A stretch of DNA of 54,939 nucleotides from Bacteroidales bacterium. GTDB taxonomy: Bacteria; Bacteroidota; Bacteroidia; Bacteroidales; P3. This document shows, in pieces, positions 34,435 to 44,067 of this stretch. The first letter of the stretch is position 1. Every line of letters starts with the position of its first letter. A program made the translations under genes and the position numbers. Below the pieces are notes generated by a model, which searched no databases, was not told the origin of the DNA, and saw only the letters and a program-made list of their open reading frames with translations. Where the stretch lies: the NCBI GenBank assembly GCA_017616895.1, contig JAFZXE010000008.1, positions 1-54,939 of the forward strand. The letters are read 5' to 3'.

Positions 34435-35202
34435 ATGAAACTGGCTTTTCTAGGTACAGGCACTTCGCAAGGGGTGCCTGTAATAACATGTGACTGTAGG
34501 GTATGCAGGTCGTCGGACCCACGGGACAAGCGACTACGTACCTCGGCCATGCTAACCACCGACGAGGGCTGTAACATACTCTTCGACATAGGTCCAGACT
34601 TTCGCCAGCAGATGCTGAGAGAAAAGGTGACGCATATAGATGCTGTACTGATTACCCATGCCCACCGCGATCATGTGGCTGGGATAGACGACATAAGAGC
34701 CTTCAACTACGCGCAGCAGGGACCGCTGGACTTCTACGGCAACGATATTGCCCTCAACACCTTGCGTCGCGACTACGGGTATATATTCAGTGAGCATGAA
34801 TACCCAGGGCTACCGGAGGCTACGCTGCATGTAGTTTCGGCTGACGAGCCTTTCATGGCGGGCGGAGTGGAGGTGGTTCCGATAGCGGCGATGCACAAGG
34901 ACCTGCCCATACTTGGTTATAGAATCGGCGATATTGCCTATATAACCGATGCGAACTTTATAGCGCCGCAGGAGGAGAGGAGGCTAATGGGGGTGAAGAT
35001 AATGGTGCTCAATGCGTTGAGGCGGGAACACCACTGGTCGCACTATAGCCTGTCGGAGGCTCTTGCTGTGATAGAACGGGTGAGGCCGGAGCGGGCATAC
35101 CTTACGCATGCGAGCCACGAGATGGGGCTGTACGAGGAGGTCAGCCAAACGCTGCCCGACGGGGTGTGCCTGGCTTACGACGGCTTGACGGTTGAGATTT
35201 AG
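34435..35202 (+). CDS. MBL-fold metal-dependent phosphodiesterase (PhnP/YycJ-like)
   Basis: 255 residues. GTGTSQGVP opens the metallo-beta-lactamase fold, and THAHRDHVAG provides the metal site. AAMHKDLPILGYRI and THASHEMG supply later His ligands. An early CDCRVC pair (about residues 17-22) resembles the Cys-containing zinc site of PhnP-type enzymes, which hydrolyse cyclic phosphodiesters. There is no signal peptide. The true substrate in this organism is unknown. An octamer array lies just upstream. Confidence 0.88.
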   Translation: MKLAFLGTGTSQGVPVITCDCRVCRSSDPRDKRLRTSAMLTTDEGCNILFDIGPDFRQQMLREKVTHIDAVLITHAHRDHVAGIDDIRAFNYAQQGPLDFYGNDIALNTLRRDYGYIFSEHEYPGLPEATLHVVSADEPFMAGGVEVVPIAAMHKDLPILGYRIGDIAYITDANFIAPQEERRLMGVKIMVLNALRREHHWSHYSLSEALAVIERVRPERAYLTHASHEMGLYEEVSQTLPDGVCLAYDGLTVEI

Positions 35203-35255
35203 TCGAAAGATTGCTGGATTGCTTGTGTGTTTGAGTGTGATTTGACTTGGTATGG

Positions 35256-35299
35256 GTCTGTATCAAGTCTGTATGAAGTCTGTGTTAAGTCTGTGCCGA
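35256..35299. repeat. 11-bp tandem repeat, four units
   Basis: Units GTCTGTATCAA, GTCTGTATGAA, GTCTGTGTTAA, GTCTGTGCCGA, close to the complement of the CAGACCTGATA unit at 33577. The array lies downstream of the MBL gene and before the thrS promoter. Confidence 0.93.
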
Positions 35300-35343
35300 A
35301 TGGTGTGGGCTGAAGTTTTTTTTTGAATAAAAATGGGCAAAAT

Positions 35344-35374
35344 TTTGTCATTATCAATGAGTTTTGTATTTTTG
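35344..35374 (+). promoter_or_regulatory. Bacteroides-type promoter of thrS operon
   Basis: TTTG at 35344-35347, exactly 19 bp, then TATTTTTG at 35367-35374. The predicted start is near 35381, giving a leader of about 30 nt. Confidence 0.9.
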
Positions 35375-35410
35375 CACGTTCTTAATGACAATATATAGAT
35401 ATAAATAAAT

Positions 35411-37342
35411 ATGATAAATATCACACTTCCAGATGGTTCGGTGCGTCAGTACGAGGCGGGTGTAACGTCGTTGGATATAGCAAAAAGCATCAGCGAGGGT
35501 TTGGCTCGCAACGTTTTGGCGGCTAAAGTGAACGGTAAAGTGATGGAACTTTACCGTCCGATAAACGAGGATTCGAACGTTCAGCTTTTGACTTGGAACG
35601 ACGACGAGGGTAAATCGACATTCTGGCACACATCGGCCCACTTGCTGGCTTCGGCTCTGCAGGAGCTTTATCCGGGCATCAAGTTCGGTATCGGTCCTTC
35701 GATTGAGAACGGTTTCTACTACGACATAGACTTCGGCTCATACAGCGTGTCGAGCGACGACTTCCCGAAGATTGAGAAGAAGATGATGGAACTGGTGCAG
35801 GCCAAAACTCCCATCACACGCCGCGAGGTGTCGAAGGCGGAGGCTTTGAAGACTTTCGGCGACAGGGGAGAGGTCTATAAGGTGGAACTGATAAACGACC
35901 TTGAAGACGGAACAATATCATTCTATGACAGCGGTGCTTTCACGGACTTGTGCCGCGGACCGCACTTGGTGGATTTCAGTCCCATAAAGGCTGTGAAGCT
36001 GATAAACCTGGCAGGAGCCTACTGGCGTGGTGACGAGCATCGTCCGCAGCTGACACGTGTGTATGCCATATCGTTTCCGAAGAAGAAGGAACTTGACGAG
36101 TACCTTGTGATGCTGGAGGAGGCCAAGAAACGCGACCACAGAAAAATCGGCAAGGACTTGGGTCTCTACATGTTCAGCGACACGGTGGGAAAAGGTCTTC
36201 CCATCTGGCTGCCCAAAGGCACGGAGCTGAGACTGCGTCTGCAGGACTACCTGACCAAGATACAGAAGAGATACGGTTACCAGCAGGTCATTACACCGCA
36301 TATCGGCGGTAAAACCCTTTATGAGACATCAGGCCACTGGGAGCACTACGGCGAAGACAGTTTCCGTCCGATAACCACTCCGGAAGAGGGTGAGGTCTAT
36401 CTGCTGAAACCGATGAACTGCCCTCATCACTGCATGATATACAAGAACGAGCCGCGCTCGTACAAGGAGCTGCCGCTGCGTCTGGCAGAGTTTGGCACGG
36501 TGTATCGCTATGAGCAGAGCGGCGAGCTGCACGGGTTGACCAGAGTTCGTTCGTTCACGCAGGACGATGCACACATCTACTGCCGTCCCGACCAGGTGAA
36601 GGAAGAATTCATCAAGGTGATGGAGATTATCCAAACGATTTTCAAGGCTCTGAGCTTTGAGAACTGGGAGGCACAGATTTCGCTGCGCGACCCAGCCAAC
36701 ACCACCAAATATGTAGGTAGCGACGAGAACTGGGAGAAAGCCGAAGCCGCCATCAAGGAGGCATGTGCGGAGAAAGGCATCAAGGCCCGAGTGGAACTTG
36801 GGGAGGCCGCTTTCTACGGTCCGAAGCTGGACTTCATGGTGAAGGACGCCCTCGGTCGTCGTTGGCAGCTGGGCACCATACAGGTTGATTACAACCTGCC
36901 AGAACGTTTCGAGCTTGAATATATCGGCAGCGACGGTCAGAAACACCGTCCGGTGATGATACACAGAGCACCGTTCGGCTCGATGGAGAGGTTCTGTGCG
37001 GTGCTGATTGAGCATACTGGCGGCAAATTCCCGCTGTGGCTCACTCCGGACCAGTTCATCATACTGCCGGTCAGCGAGAAGTATGTTGAGCAGGCCAAGG
37101 AGCTGAAGGGCAAACTCGAGCAGATGGATTTGCGTGGCACCATAGATATGAGAGACGAGAAGATTGGCCGCAAGATTCGCGACGCAGAACTGGCAAAATA
37201 TCCGTTCATGCTCATACTCGGTGAGAAAGAGATAGGCGAAGGAACGGTGAGTGTGCGCCGTCAGGGAGCCGGAGACCTCGGCATGATGAAACCAGAAGAG
37301 TTTGCAGCCATCATCGAGAAGGAAATCAATGAGGTTATGTAA
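35411..37342 (+). CDS. thrS: Threonyl-tRNA synthetase
   Basis: 643 residues, full length. The order is a TGS domain (1-62, [15 protein letters not shown]), an editing domain, the class II catalytic core (motif 2 around [19 protein letters not shown]; zinc ligands including the Cys of MNCPHHC) and an anticodon-binding domain (from about 540). It charges tRNA-Thr. It is the first gene of the conserved thrS-infC-rpmI-rplT cluster and starts from a consensus promoter with a short leader. I see no T-box or long regulatory leader, as expected outside Firmicutes. Confidence 0.98.
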   Translation: MINITLPDGSVRQYEAGVTSLDIAKSISEGLARNVLAAKVNGKVMELYRPINEDSNVQLLTWNDDEGKSTFWHTSAHLLASALQELYPGIKFGIGPSIENGFYYDIDFGSYSVSSDDFPKIEKKMMELVQAKTPITRREVSKAEALKTFGDRGEVYKVELINDLEDGTISFYDSGAFTDLCRGPHLVDFSPIKAVKLINLAGAYWRGDEHRPQLTRVYAISFPKKKELDEYLVMLEEAKKRDHRKIGKDLGLYMFSDTVGKGLPIWLPKGTELRLRLQDYLTKIQKRYGYQQVITPHIGGKTLYETSGHWEHYGEDSFRPITTPEEGEVYLLKPMNCPHHCMIYKNEPRSYKELPLRLAEFGTVYRYEQSGELHGLTRVRSFTQDDAHIYCRPDQVKEEFIKVMEIIQTIFKALSFENWEAQISLRDPANTTKYVGSDENWEKAEAAIKEACAEKGIKARVELGEAAFYGPKLDFMVKDALGRRWQLGTIQVDYNLPERFELEYIGSDGQKHRPVMIHRAPFGSMERFCAVLIEHTGGKFPLWLTPDQFIILPVSEKYVEQAKELKGKLEQMDLRGTIDMRDEKIGRKIRDAELAKYPFMLILGEKEIGEGTVSVRRQGAGDLGMMKPEEFAAIIEKEINEVM

Positions 37343-37378
37343 ATAATAATAGGGAACAATCAATTATCAACTTAATAT

Positions 37379-37384
37379 AGGAGA
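37379..37384 (+). promoter_or_regulatory. Strong Shine-Dalgarno of infC that fixes the AUA start
   Basis: AGGAGA lies 8 nt before ATA (37393-37395). Most genes in this window lack any such sequence, so its presence supports initiation at a non-standard codon. Confidence 0.75.
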
Positions 37385-37392
37385 ACCAAGTT

Positions 37393-37962
37393 ATAGCAGC
37401 ACCATTCAAACCTGGCGACCAGAACAAAAACCGTGGTCGCGGACCAGCAAAAAAAGAACCTGACCATCAGGTGAACGAGCGCATCACCGCTCCCGTTGTA
37501 AGAGTAGTAGGGGAGGGTATGGAACCCACCATTTACAACACCAAGGATGCCATAAAACTGGCATACGACGAGGGTTTGGACCTTGTGATGATTTCGCCCA
37601 CAGCCAACCCGCCGGTGTGCAAGATTATCGAGTATCAGAAATTCCTCTACGAACTGAAGAAGAAGGAGAAAGAGCGCAAGGCAAACTCGACCAAGGTGGT
37701 GGTGAAGGAAATAAGACTGAGCCCGCAGATTGACGACCACGACTTCGAGTTCAAACTGAACCACGCCAAAGGATTCCTCAAGGAGGGAAACAAGGTGAGA
37801 GTCGATGTGTTCTTCAAAGGCCGCAGCATCCTGTACAAGGAGCAGGGAGAACAGCAGCTGCTGAAATTCGCGGAGGCGCTGTTTGAATATGGAAAGCCAG
37901 AGCAGATGCCGAGGTTGGAAGGAAAGAGGATGATAATGATTATTTCGCCCACAAAGAAATAA
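37393..37962 (+). CDS. infC: Translation initiation factor IF-3 (non-canonical AUA start)
   Basis: 189 residues when read from ATA at 37393 ([11 protein letters not shown]...). The frame is closed just upstream by TAG at 37378-37380, and no ATG, GTG or TTG occurs between that stop and the GTG at 37471. The GTG would remove the basic N-terminal tail and begin just before the conserved NERI. AGGAGA at 37379-37384 is a strong Shine-Dalgarno, rare in this phylum, 8 nt before the ATA. infC is known to use unusual start codons (AUU in E. coli) so that IF-3 discriminates against its own mRNA. The same logic fits here. Both IF-3 domains are intact. Confidence 0.9.
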   Translation: MAAPFKPGDQNKNRGRGPAKKEPDHQVNERITAPVVRVVGEGMEPTIYNTKDAIKLAYDEGLDLVMISPTANPPVCKIIEYQKFLYELKKKEKERKANSTKVVVKEIRLSPQIDDHDFEFKLNHAKGFLKEGNKVRVDVFFKGRSILYKEQGEQQLLKFAEALFEYGKPEQMPRLEGKRMIMIISPTKK

Positions 37963-38016
37963 ACGAGAAACCGGATATATAAACGTCATACTAACTTATT
38001 AAAAAACAGTAAAGTA

Positions 38017-38211
38017 ATGCCTAAGATGAAAACAAAGGCCGCTGCTAAGAAACGCTTTGCGTTCACCGGCACCGGCAAGATCAAGAGAAAGCACGCTTAC
38101 CACAGTCACATCCTGACCAAGAAGGAGACGACTCAGAAGCGTAATCTCGACCACACCGCCCTCGTGAGCGGCGACGACGAGAAGCGCGTAAAACGTATGC
38201 TGCTTCACTAA
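38017..38211 (+). CDS. rpmI: 50S ribosomal protein L35
   Basis: 64 residues, very basic, beginning [13 protein letters not shown] as in all L35 proteins, with the conserved HILTKK core. It lies 54 bp after infC and 79 bp before rplT. The spacer to rplT contains a small hairpin (ACGGG...CCCGT around 38253-38268), where L20 autoregulatory structures occur in other bacteria; no claim is made that it works here. Confidence 0.97.
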   Translation: MPKMKTKAAAKKRFAFTGTGKIKRKHAYHSHILTKKETTQKRNLDHTALVSGDDEKRVKRMLLH

Positions 38212-38290
38212 AAAACGGAGTTATTAACCATTGTTTAGAGCACAAAAGAACGGGGGAAGCCCGTCGCTTAAACGAAAAACAAATTAAACT

Positions 38291-38638
38291 ATGCCAAGAT
38301 CAGTAAACGCTGTTGCTTCAAGAGCACGCAGAAAGAAAATCCTCAACCGCACCAAAGGTTATTGGGGCAGAGGTAAAAACGTATGGACCGTAGCCAAAAA
38401 CAAATGGGAAAAAGGCCAGACTTATGCATACCGCGACCGTAAGGCCAAGAAACGCGAGTTCCGCGCACTGTGGATCAACCGTATCAATGCCGGTTGCCGC
38501 ATTAACGGAATTTCCTATTCCGTGTTTATGGGCGAATTACACAAGAACAACATTGAGTTGAACCGTAAAGTTCTTGCCGACCTGGCAATGAACAATCCGG
38601 AGGCATTCAGCGCAGTTGTCAAGATGGTAAAGAAATAA
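38291..38638 (+). CDS. rplT: 50S ribosomal protein L20
   Basis: 115 residues, beginning [18 protein letters not shown]. The basic N-terminal extension that threads into 23S rRNA and the globular C-terminal domain are both complete. It is essential early in large-subunit assembly and is the last gene of the thrS-infC-rpmI-rplT cluster, 44 bp before rplS. Confidence 0.98.
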   Translation: MPRSVNAVASRARRKKILNRTKGYWGRGKNVWTVAKNKWEKGQTYAYRDRKAKKREFRALWINRINAGCRINGISYSVFMGELHKNNIELNRKVLADLAMNNPEAFSAVVKMVKK

Positions 38639-38682
38639 GCCACGGAAAATTGAGTAGTATAACCTTTTAAACATTTACAGAC

Positions 38683-39036
38683 ATGGGAAAAACTGAATTA
38701 ATGCAATATGTAGAGGATTTGGTGGAGCGCAAAGAGTTCCCCGAATTCAAGGCTGGAGATACCATCACGGTTCACTACAAAATTAAAGAAGGAAACAAGG
38801 AACGTATCCAGAACTTCCAGGGCGTTGTGTTACAGCGCAGTGGAAGCGGAGCCACCGAGACCTTTACTGTTCGTAAGGTTACCAATGGCGTGGGTGTGGA
38901 ACGTATATTCCCGTTCGCATCACCGTTCATTGAGCAGATAGACGTGAACAAGCATGGTGCAGTGCGCCGCGCTCGTATCTTCTACCTGCGCAACCTCACT
39001 GGTAAGAAAGCCCGTATCAAGGAGAAGAGACACTAA
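38683..39036 (+). CDS. rplS: 50S ribosomal protein L19
   Basis: 117 residues with the L19 signatures [13 protein letters not shown] and [15 protein letters not shown]. It sits at the subunit interface near bridge B8. It follows rplT by 44 bp, so it is probably the terminal gene of the ribosomal transcript, and a strong hairpin terminator follows 33 bp later. In E. coli rplS belongs to a different operon (rpsP-rimM-trmD-rplS). Confidence 0.98.
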   Translation: MGKTELMQYVEDLVERKEFPEFKAGDTITVHYKIKEGNKERIQNFQGVVLQRSGSGATETFTVRKVTNGVGVERIFPFASPFIEQIDVNKHGAVRRARIFYLRNLTGKKARIKEKRH

Positions 39037-39069
39037 ACCGTCCGCAATCTTGAAAATATCCGGTAAAGG

Positions 39070-39107
39070 CATCCGGTTTGCAAATCGCAAGCCGGATGTT
39101 TTGTTTT
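39070..39107 (+). terminator. Rho-independent terminator after rplS
   Basis: A 12-bp stem (CATCCGGTTTGC with GCAAGCCGGATG, one G-T), loop AAATC, and a T-rich tail TTTTGTTTT. Confidence 0.95.
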
Positions 39108-39211
39108 AGGGTACGAGAGAAAGAAGTCGGAAATCGAGGATGAGTCGTCGTTTGGAAGATTGACTTTTATGATGGGATGGTGGATAATTCATAGTTATTG
39201 GTGTGGTCTTT

Positions 39212-39242
39212 TTTGTTTTATTAATAAAATTTTGTATATTTG
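39212..39242 (+). promoter_or_regulatory. Bacteroides-type promoter of arginine deiminase gene
   Basis: TTTG at 39212-39215, 19-bp spacer, TATATTTG at 39235-39242. The start would be near 39249, 74 nt before the ATG at 39323. Confidence 0.9.
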
Positions 39243-39322
39243 CACATCTACGCATAGTATGGATAATGGACAAATTGTTTGTTATTCAATAGTTAAGTGA
39301 TTTGAAGCAAAACTGAAACTAA

Positions 39323-40576
39323 ATGATTGAGACTAATAATGGTGTTCCACGTGTGTGTGTCGGTTCCGAGATAGGACGGTTGCGTGCAGTATTGCTGCAC
39401 CGACCGGGTGTTGAAATAACACGGATGACGCCTGAGAACGCTGCCGAGGCTTTATATAGCGATATACTCAACAAACCGATTGTTGACCGAGAATATGCTC
39501 AATTCAGCGGAGTGCTGGAGAAATGGACGAAGGTCTATTATGTCGAGGACGTGCTGGCATCGGTACTTGAGGACAACGCTGTACGCAAGGCACTGGTTGA
39601 GGAAAGCTGCCGTTTGGACGGATGCCAGGCACTTTCCGCCGAATTGATGAGCCATGACTCGCGCCGTCTTGCAAAAGAGCTGATAGAAGGCGTCGAGCGC
39701 AAGAACTGGACACCCGACCAGGCCGACCGCTACGAGCTGAAACCGCTGTATAACCTTTTCTTCACTCGCGACGCCTCGTCGTCGGTTTACGACAGGGTGC
39801 TTATCAACTCGATGTCGTTCCCTGTGCGACGTCGTGAGATACTTATCTATCAGGCTATCTTTGAGAACTTTTTCGGCTGCGAGACATTCAATGCGGAAAA
39901 GAACGACCAGGAGGCACGTACCGAGGGTGGCGATGTTCAGATTGCCCGCGAGGACATGCTCTGCATAGGTGAGGGAATTCGTACCAACCGCAAAGGCATA
40001 GAATATCTGGCCCGCGAGATGGGCGCACGCCATGGTAAATTCAACATACTGGTGCAGCATCTGCCTCACAAGCCCGAGTCGTTCATCCACCTCGACATGG
40101 TGTTCACCTTCCTGAGCCGCCACGAGTGCATGGCTTTCGAGCCGATGCTGCAGAAAAAAGGCGTCTTCAGCGGGATGGAGACCACGCTGATAAGCATAGA
40201 CAACGGCAAGACGAGCTACACACACTACGACAACATACTTGAAGGCTTGAAGGCCACAGGATGGGATATGAAGCCTGTGCTTTGCGGCGGAAGCGACGCA
40301 TGGACTCAGCAAAGGGAACAGTGGCACAGTGGCGCTAACTTCTTCGCACTCGGCGAAGGCAAGGTGTTGGGCTACTCACGCAACCACGGTACCATCGAGG
40401 CACTCGACAAAGCCGGTTTTGCGATACTTAAAGCCTCCGACATCTGTGCTGGCAAGGTCGATATGAACAACTACGACAAGTTTGTGGCCACCTTCGACGC
40501 CTGTGAACTTCCAAGAGGCGGCGGCGGAGCACGCTGTATGACCATGCCAGTCAACCGCGACAAGGTGACCAAGTAG
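39323..40576 (+). CDS. arcA: Arginine deiminase
   Basis: 417 residues. Guanidine-binding and catalytic landmarks are FTRDAS, EGGDVQ, HLDMVFTF and the nucleophile C405 in GGGGARCMTMP. It hydrolyses arginine to citrulline and ammonia, the first step of the ADI pathway that yields ATP and resists acid. The partner genes arcB and arcC are not adjacent, so the enzyme may serve nitrogen or polyamine metabolism here. It has its own consensus promoter and appears monocistronic. Confidence 0.95.
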   Translation: MIETNNGVPRVCVGSEIGRLRAVLLHRPGVEITRMTPENAAEALYSDILNKPIVDREYAQFSGVLEKWTKVYYVEDVLASVLEDNAVRKALVEESCRLDGCQALSAELMSHDSRRLAKELIEGVERKNWTPDQADRYELKPLYNLFFTRDASSSVYDRVLINSMSFPVRRREILIYQAIFENFFGCETFNAEKNDQEARTEGGDVQIAREDMLCIGEGIRTNRKGIEYLAREMGARHGKFNILVQHLPHKPESFIHLDMVFTFLSRHECMAFEPMLQKKGVFSGMETTLISIDNGKTSYTHYDNILEGLKATGWDMKPVLCGGSDAWTQQREQWHSGANFFALGEGKVLGYSRNHGTIEALDKAGFAILKASDICAGKVDMNNYDKFVATFDACELPRGGGGARCMTMPVNRDKVTK

Positions 40577-40677
40577 TAGGTGCTCGCACAGGACGGTAAA
40601 ATCAGTAAGCAAATAGCAGATATTAAATACATTTGTCAATTCACAATTCACTAATCACGATTCACTAATCAAAACAA

Positions 40678-43600
40678 ATGAAACAATACCATTGGGTTAA
40701 CAACATAATAGGGTGGGTGATAGGCATCGCGGCATGCTTAGTGTATATCCTCACCGCCGAGGCAACGGCTTCGTGGTGGGACTGTGGCGAGTATATCGCT
40801 ACAGCAGTTAAACTGCAGGTGGGTCACCCTCCTGGAGCACCGTCGTTCCAGTTGATAGGCCGCCTGTTCTCTATGTTCTCCGACCCGATGACTGCGGCCC
40901 ACGCCATCAACATCATGTCGGCCCTGTGCAGCGGATTCACCATACTGTTCCTTTTTTGGAGCATCACGCTGCTGGGCAAACATCTGCTGCCCGACCCGAA
41001 GAATCCGTCGATAAAAGACCCGCGCACATGGGGTGTATTCGCAGCTGGCATAGTTGGTTCGCTGGCCTACACCTTCAGCGACACCTTCTGGTTCTCAGCC
41101 GTCGAGGGCGAGGTTTACGCCATGTCGTCGTTTTTCACGTCGGTGGTGTTTTGGGCCACGCTGAAATGGGAAGAGCAGAGCGACGACCCGCGCTCTATGC
41201 GCTGGTTCCTGCTCATAAGCCTGCTGGTGGGCATAGCCATCGGCGTCCATCTGTTGAACTTGCTGACCATCCCCGCCATCGTCTATGTGGTCTATTTCAA
41301 GAAAGCGAAGAAAGTCACTTTCTGGGGATTTGTGCTCAGCGGTGTGCTTTCGGTGGTGTTGCTCGCTGTGATACTTTGGGGCATCATTCCTGGCATTGTC
41401 AATCTTGATAGTGCGTTCGACGTGTTCTTTGTGAACAAACTCCACGCACACTTCAACACCGGCACGGTGGTTTACTTCATCCTGCTGGCAATCCTGATAG
41501 CGGCATTGCTTGTGCTGACGCATCTGCGCAAGGTCAAGGCTCCGCATATTGTGAATACGGCGGTGCTGTCGTTTGTGATGCTGCTTATCGGTTATTCCAC
41601 GTTCTTTATCCTCGTGATACGAGCAAACACCAACACGCCGCTCAACGAGAATGCACCGAAAGACGCTGTGGCGCTGCGTGCATATCTGGGACGTGAGCAG
41701 TATGGCGACACTCCGGTGTTCAAAGGCCAGTTCTATACAGCCAAGAACCCGATAGGAGCAGACAAAGGCTATACCAAATATATAAGAGGTAAGGACAGTC
41801 AGGACCGTGACTGCTACATCCCTGCGTCTTATGCAATGAAATACAAATACGATCCGCGTCACACTGGCATGTTCCCGCGTATGTGGAGCGCCGACAACGA
41901 TCGTCGCCATCCGCAGTTCTATGAATACTGGGCAGGCAAGGTGCGTGGCAATCGCCGTCCCTCGTCGGCACAGAACTTCAAGTTCATGACGGGCTACCAG
42001 TTCAACTGGATGTACTGGCGCTACTTTATGTGGAACTTCGCCGGACGCCAGAATGACATACAAGGTCACTACTTTAACGATGACGGCACGCGCGACTACC
42101 TGAACGGCAACTGGATATGTGGCATCAAGCCCATCGACGAGGCTCGTCTGGGACCCCAGTCGAACCTGCCCGATCACATGAAGGACAACAAAGCCCGCAA
42201 CCGCTACTATATGCTTCCGTTGCTGCTGGGTTTGATAGGATTGCTCTATCACGCCATGCGCAACCGCAAGGACGCTTTCGTGGTGCTGGTCATGTTCGTC
42301 ATGACGGGTCTCGCCATAGCCTTCTACCTGAACATGCCTCCGCGTCAGCCGCGTGAACGAGACTATGCTTTCGTGGGTTCGTTCAGCTTCTTCGCCATCT
42401 GGATTGGCCTTGGCGTGATGGCTCTGGCCGACTGGATAAGCAAGGCTGCAAAGAATGAGAAAGTTTACAAGATAGCCCTGCCGGTGGTCTTTGTGGCGTC
42501 GATGGTGGCGGTGCCGTGCCTCATGGCATCCGAGAACTGGGACGACCACGACCGCTCGCAAAAGTATGCCGCCCGCGACTTCGCCAAGAACTACCTGCAG
42601 TCGGTTAAAAAGAACGGAGTGCTTGTGACCTTCGGCGACAACGACACCTTCCCGCTTTGGTACGCCCAGGAGGTCGAAGGGGTGCGAACCGACGTGCGTA
42701 TTTTGAACTACACGCTTTCGGGCATGTACTGGTATGTGGAGCAGCTCTACAACAAACTCTATGAGTCGGATCCATTGCCATTCACGCTTACGAAGGATTT
42801 CTATGGCCTTGGCAAGGACATGGTCTATATGCAGGACAACTCGAAAGGCGCATATCTCGAGGTGACCGATGTACTCTCGATGGTACGCGACCATCCTGAG
42901 AAGTTTACTGTGTATGACCGCAACTCGGACGAGTCGTTCATTGTGCTGCCTACCAAGAGGTTCAAGATTACACTTGACAAGCCCAAGCTGGTCTCGCTGG
43001 GAGTATTGACACAGGAGCAGGCCGACGCCATATCGGATACCATAAAGTGGGAGATAAACCGTTCGGTATTGTATCGCTACCAGCTTATGATGCTCGATAT
43101 CATAGGCACCAACAAGTTTGAACGCGACATCAACATCATGAGTCCGCACTACATCCGTGCCGAGTTCCCGTTGTCAGACAAATATTCAGTGCAGGACGGC
43201 ATGAACTATAAACTGTTGCCAGCTCCGGCTGATGTCATGAACCAAGTGATTATCACCACCGACGAAGGTAATCCTGCCCGTTTCGTCAAGTCGTTCACTG
43301 ACGAGACGGCCGACTACTTCATCAACGGCTACAAGAACGCCGACGGCAGTTATGAGCCGCTGGAGTGGGGCAACCTGAATAGCGACATCTATGTTGACCC
43401 CGTGAGTGTGAACAGTGCATTGGTGCAGAGCCGTCAGTTTGTGACGATGGCTGACGAGCTGTCTGTGCTTGGCGACAACGAGCGTGCGCGTAAGCTGATT
43501 GACATCTACGAGGAGGCTTTCCCGTCGAAGAATTTCCCGCGCGACAAATACAGCCTTGCCTTTGTACGCGTATATAATAAGGTGTATGGCACAGAAAAAG

Positions 43601-43812
43601 CCAAGGCACTCTGGATGGAAATCAAGGATTACTACATGCAGCGTTACCTGTATTTGAGCCAGTATAGAGGCAGCAAGGCCAACGGTGTGCGGGGTGAGCT
43701 TGAAGAAAGCGTGGCGGTTATGAGAGAACTTTCGATTAGTGCATCAAATATTCTTAAAGAACCAGCGCTTGCTGACGAAATCAGACCGATTCTTGCACTT
43801 TACGGAATGTAG
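40678..43812 (+). CDS. DUF2723 membrane protein (GT117, protein O-mannosyltransferase-like)
   Basis: 1,044 residues. About twelve hydrophobic helices fill residues 10-640, with the acidic motif of GT-C enzymes in ASWWDCGEY in the first loop. A long soluble C-terminal part follows, ending in helical repeats. The family is nearly restricted to Bacteroidota and is thought to transfer a lipid-linked sugar to exported proteins (general O-glycosylation). A short ATTCACTAATCACGA-type tandem stretch (40638-40668) directly precedes the start. The RHH-like gene follows 3 bp later. Confidence 0.9.
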   Translation: MKQYHWVNNIIGWVIGIAACLVYILTAEATASWWDCGEYIATAVKLQVGHPPGAPSFQLIGRLFSMFSDPMTAAHAINIMSALCSGFTILFLFWSITLLGKHLLPDPKNPSIKDPRTWGVFAAGIVGSLAYTFSDTFWFSAVEGEVYAMSSFFTSVVFWATLKWEEQSDDPRSMRWFLLISLLVGIAIGVHLLNLLTIPAIVYVVYFKKAKKVTFWGFVLSGVLSVVLLAVILWGIIPGIVNLDSAFDVFFVNKLHAHFNTGTVVYFILLAILIAALLVLTHLRKVKAPHIVNTAVLSFVMLLIGYSTFFILVIRANTNTPLNENAPKDAVALRAYLGREQYGDTPVFKGQFYTAKNPIGADKGYTKYIRGKDSQDRDCYIPASYAMKYKYDPRHTGMFPRMWSADNDRRHPQFYEYWAGKVRGNRRPSSAQNFKFMTGYQFNWMYWRYFMWNFAGRQNDIQGHYFNDDGTRDYLNGNWICGIKPIDEARLGPQSNLPDHMKDNKARNRYYMLPLLLGLIGLLYHAMRNRKDAFVVLVMFVMTGLAIAFYLNMPPRQPRERDYAFVGSFSFFAIWIGLGVMALADWISKAAKNEKVYKIALPVVFVASMVAVPCLMASENWDDHDRSQKYAARDFAKNYLQSVKKNGVLVTFGDNDTFPLWYAQEVEGVRTDVRILNYTLSGMYWYVEQLYNKLYESDPLPFTLTKDFYGLGKDMVYMQDNSKGAYLEVTDVLSMVRDHPEKFTVYDRNSDESFIVLPTKRFKITLDKPKLVSLGVLTQEQADAISDTIKWEINRSVLYRYQLMMLDIIGTNKFERDINIMSPHYIRAEFPLSDKYSVQDGMNYKLLPAPADVMNQVIITTDEGNPARFVKSFTDETADYFINGYKNADGSYEPLEWGNLNSDIYVDPVSVNSALVQSRQFVTMADELSVLGDNERARKLIDIYEEAFPSKNFPRDKYSLAFVRVYNKVYGTEKAKALWMEIKDYYMQRYLYLSQYRGSKANGVRGELEESVAVMRELSISASNILKEPALADEIRPILALYGM

Positions 43813-43815
43813 TTA

Positions 43816-44067
43816 ATGAAGAAAAAGAAGGTCATAAACAAAAAGAAGAAACTGGCGATAACACTGTCCGAACGCGATATGGACGCCCTTCAGCGCTATG
43901 CGGCTGATAAAGGTGTGGCGAAGGCGGTAGCAGTGCGACGTATGGTGAAATCGTACCTAATGGAGTTCGAGAAACTCACCGGAGCCGACGCTGCCGACGA
44001 AAACCAGATTGGCCTCTTTGACTCAATGCAAACCGATATATTTGGAAATTTAACAAAACTAAAATAA
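43816..44067 (+). CDS. Small basic ribbon-helix-helix-like protein
   Basis: 83 residues. A Lys-rich start is followed by LAITLSERDMDALQRYA and an Ala/Val/Arg helix, consistent with a ribbon-helix-helix DNA-binding fold, then an acidic tail. It lies between the DUF2723 gene (3-bp gap) and atpB (1-bp overlap of stop and start), so it is co-transcribed with both. It could be a regulator, but no target can be named. Confidence 0.7.
   Translation: MKKKKVINKKKKLAITLSERDMDALQRYAADKGVAKAVAVRRMVKSYLMEFEKLTGADAADENQIGLFDSMQTDIFGNLTKLK

Noticed and set aside
41095-43149. 684-codon antisense frame inside the DUF2723 gene
   Set aside because: His/Arg-rich translation without any domain, mirror of a real membrane-protein gene with biased codons.
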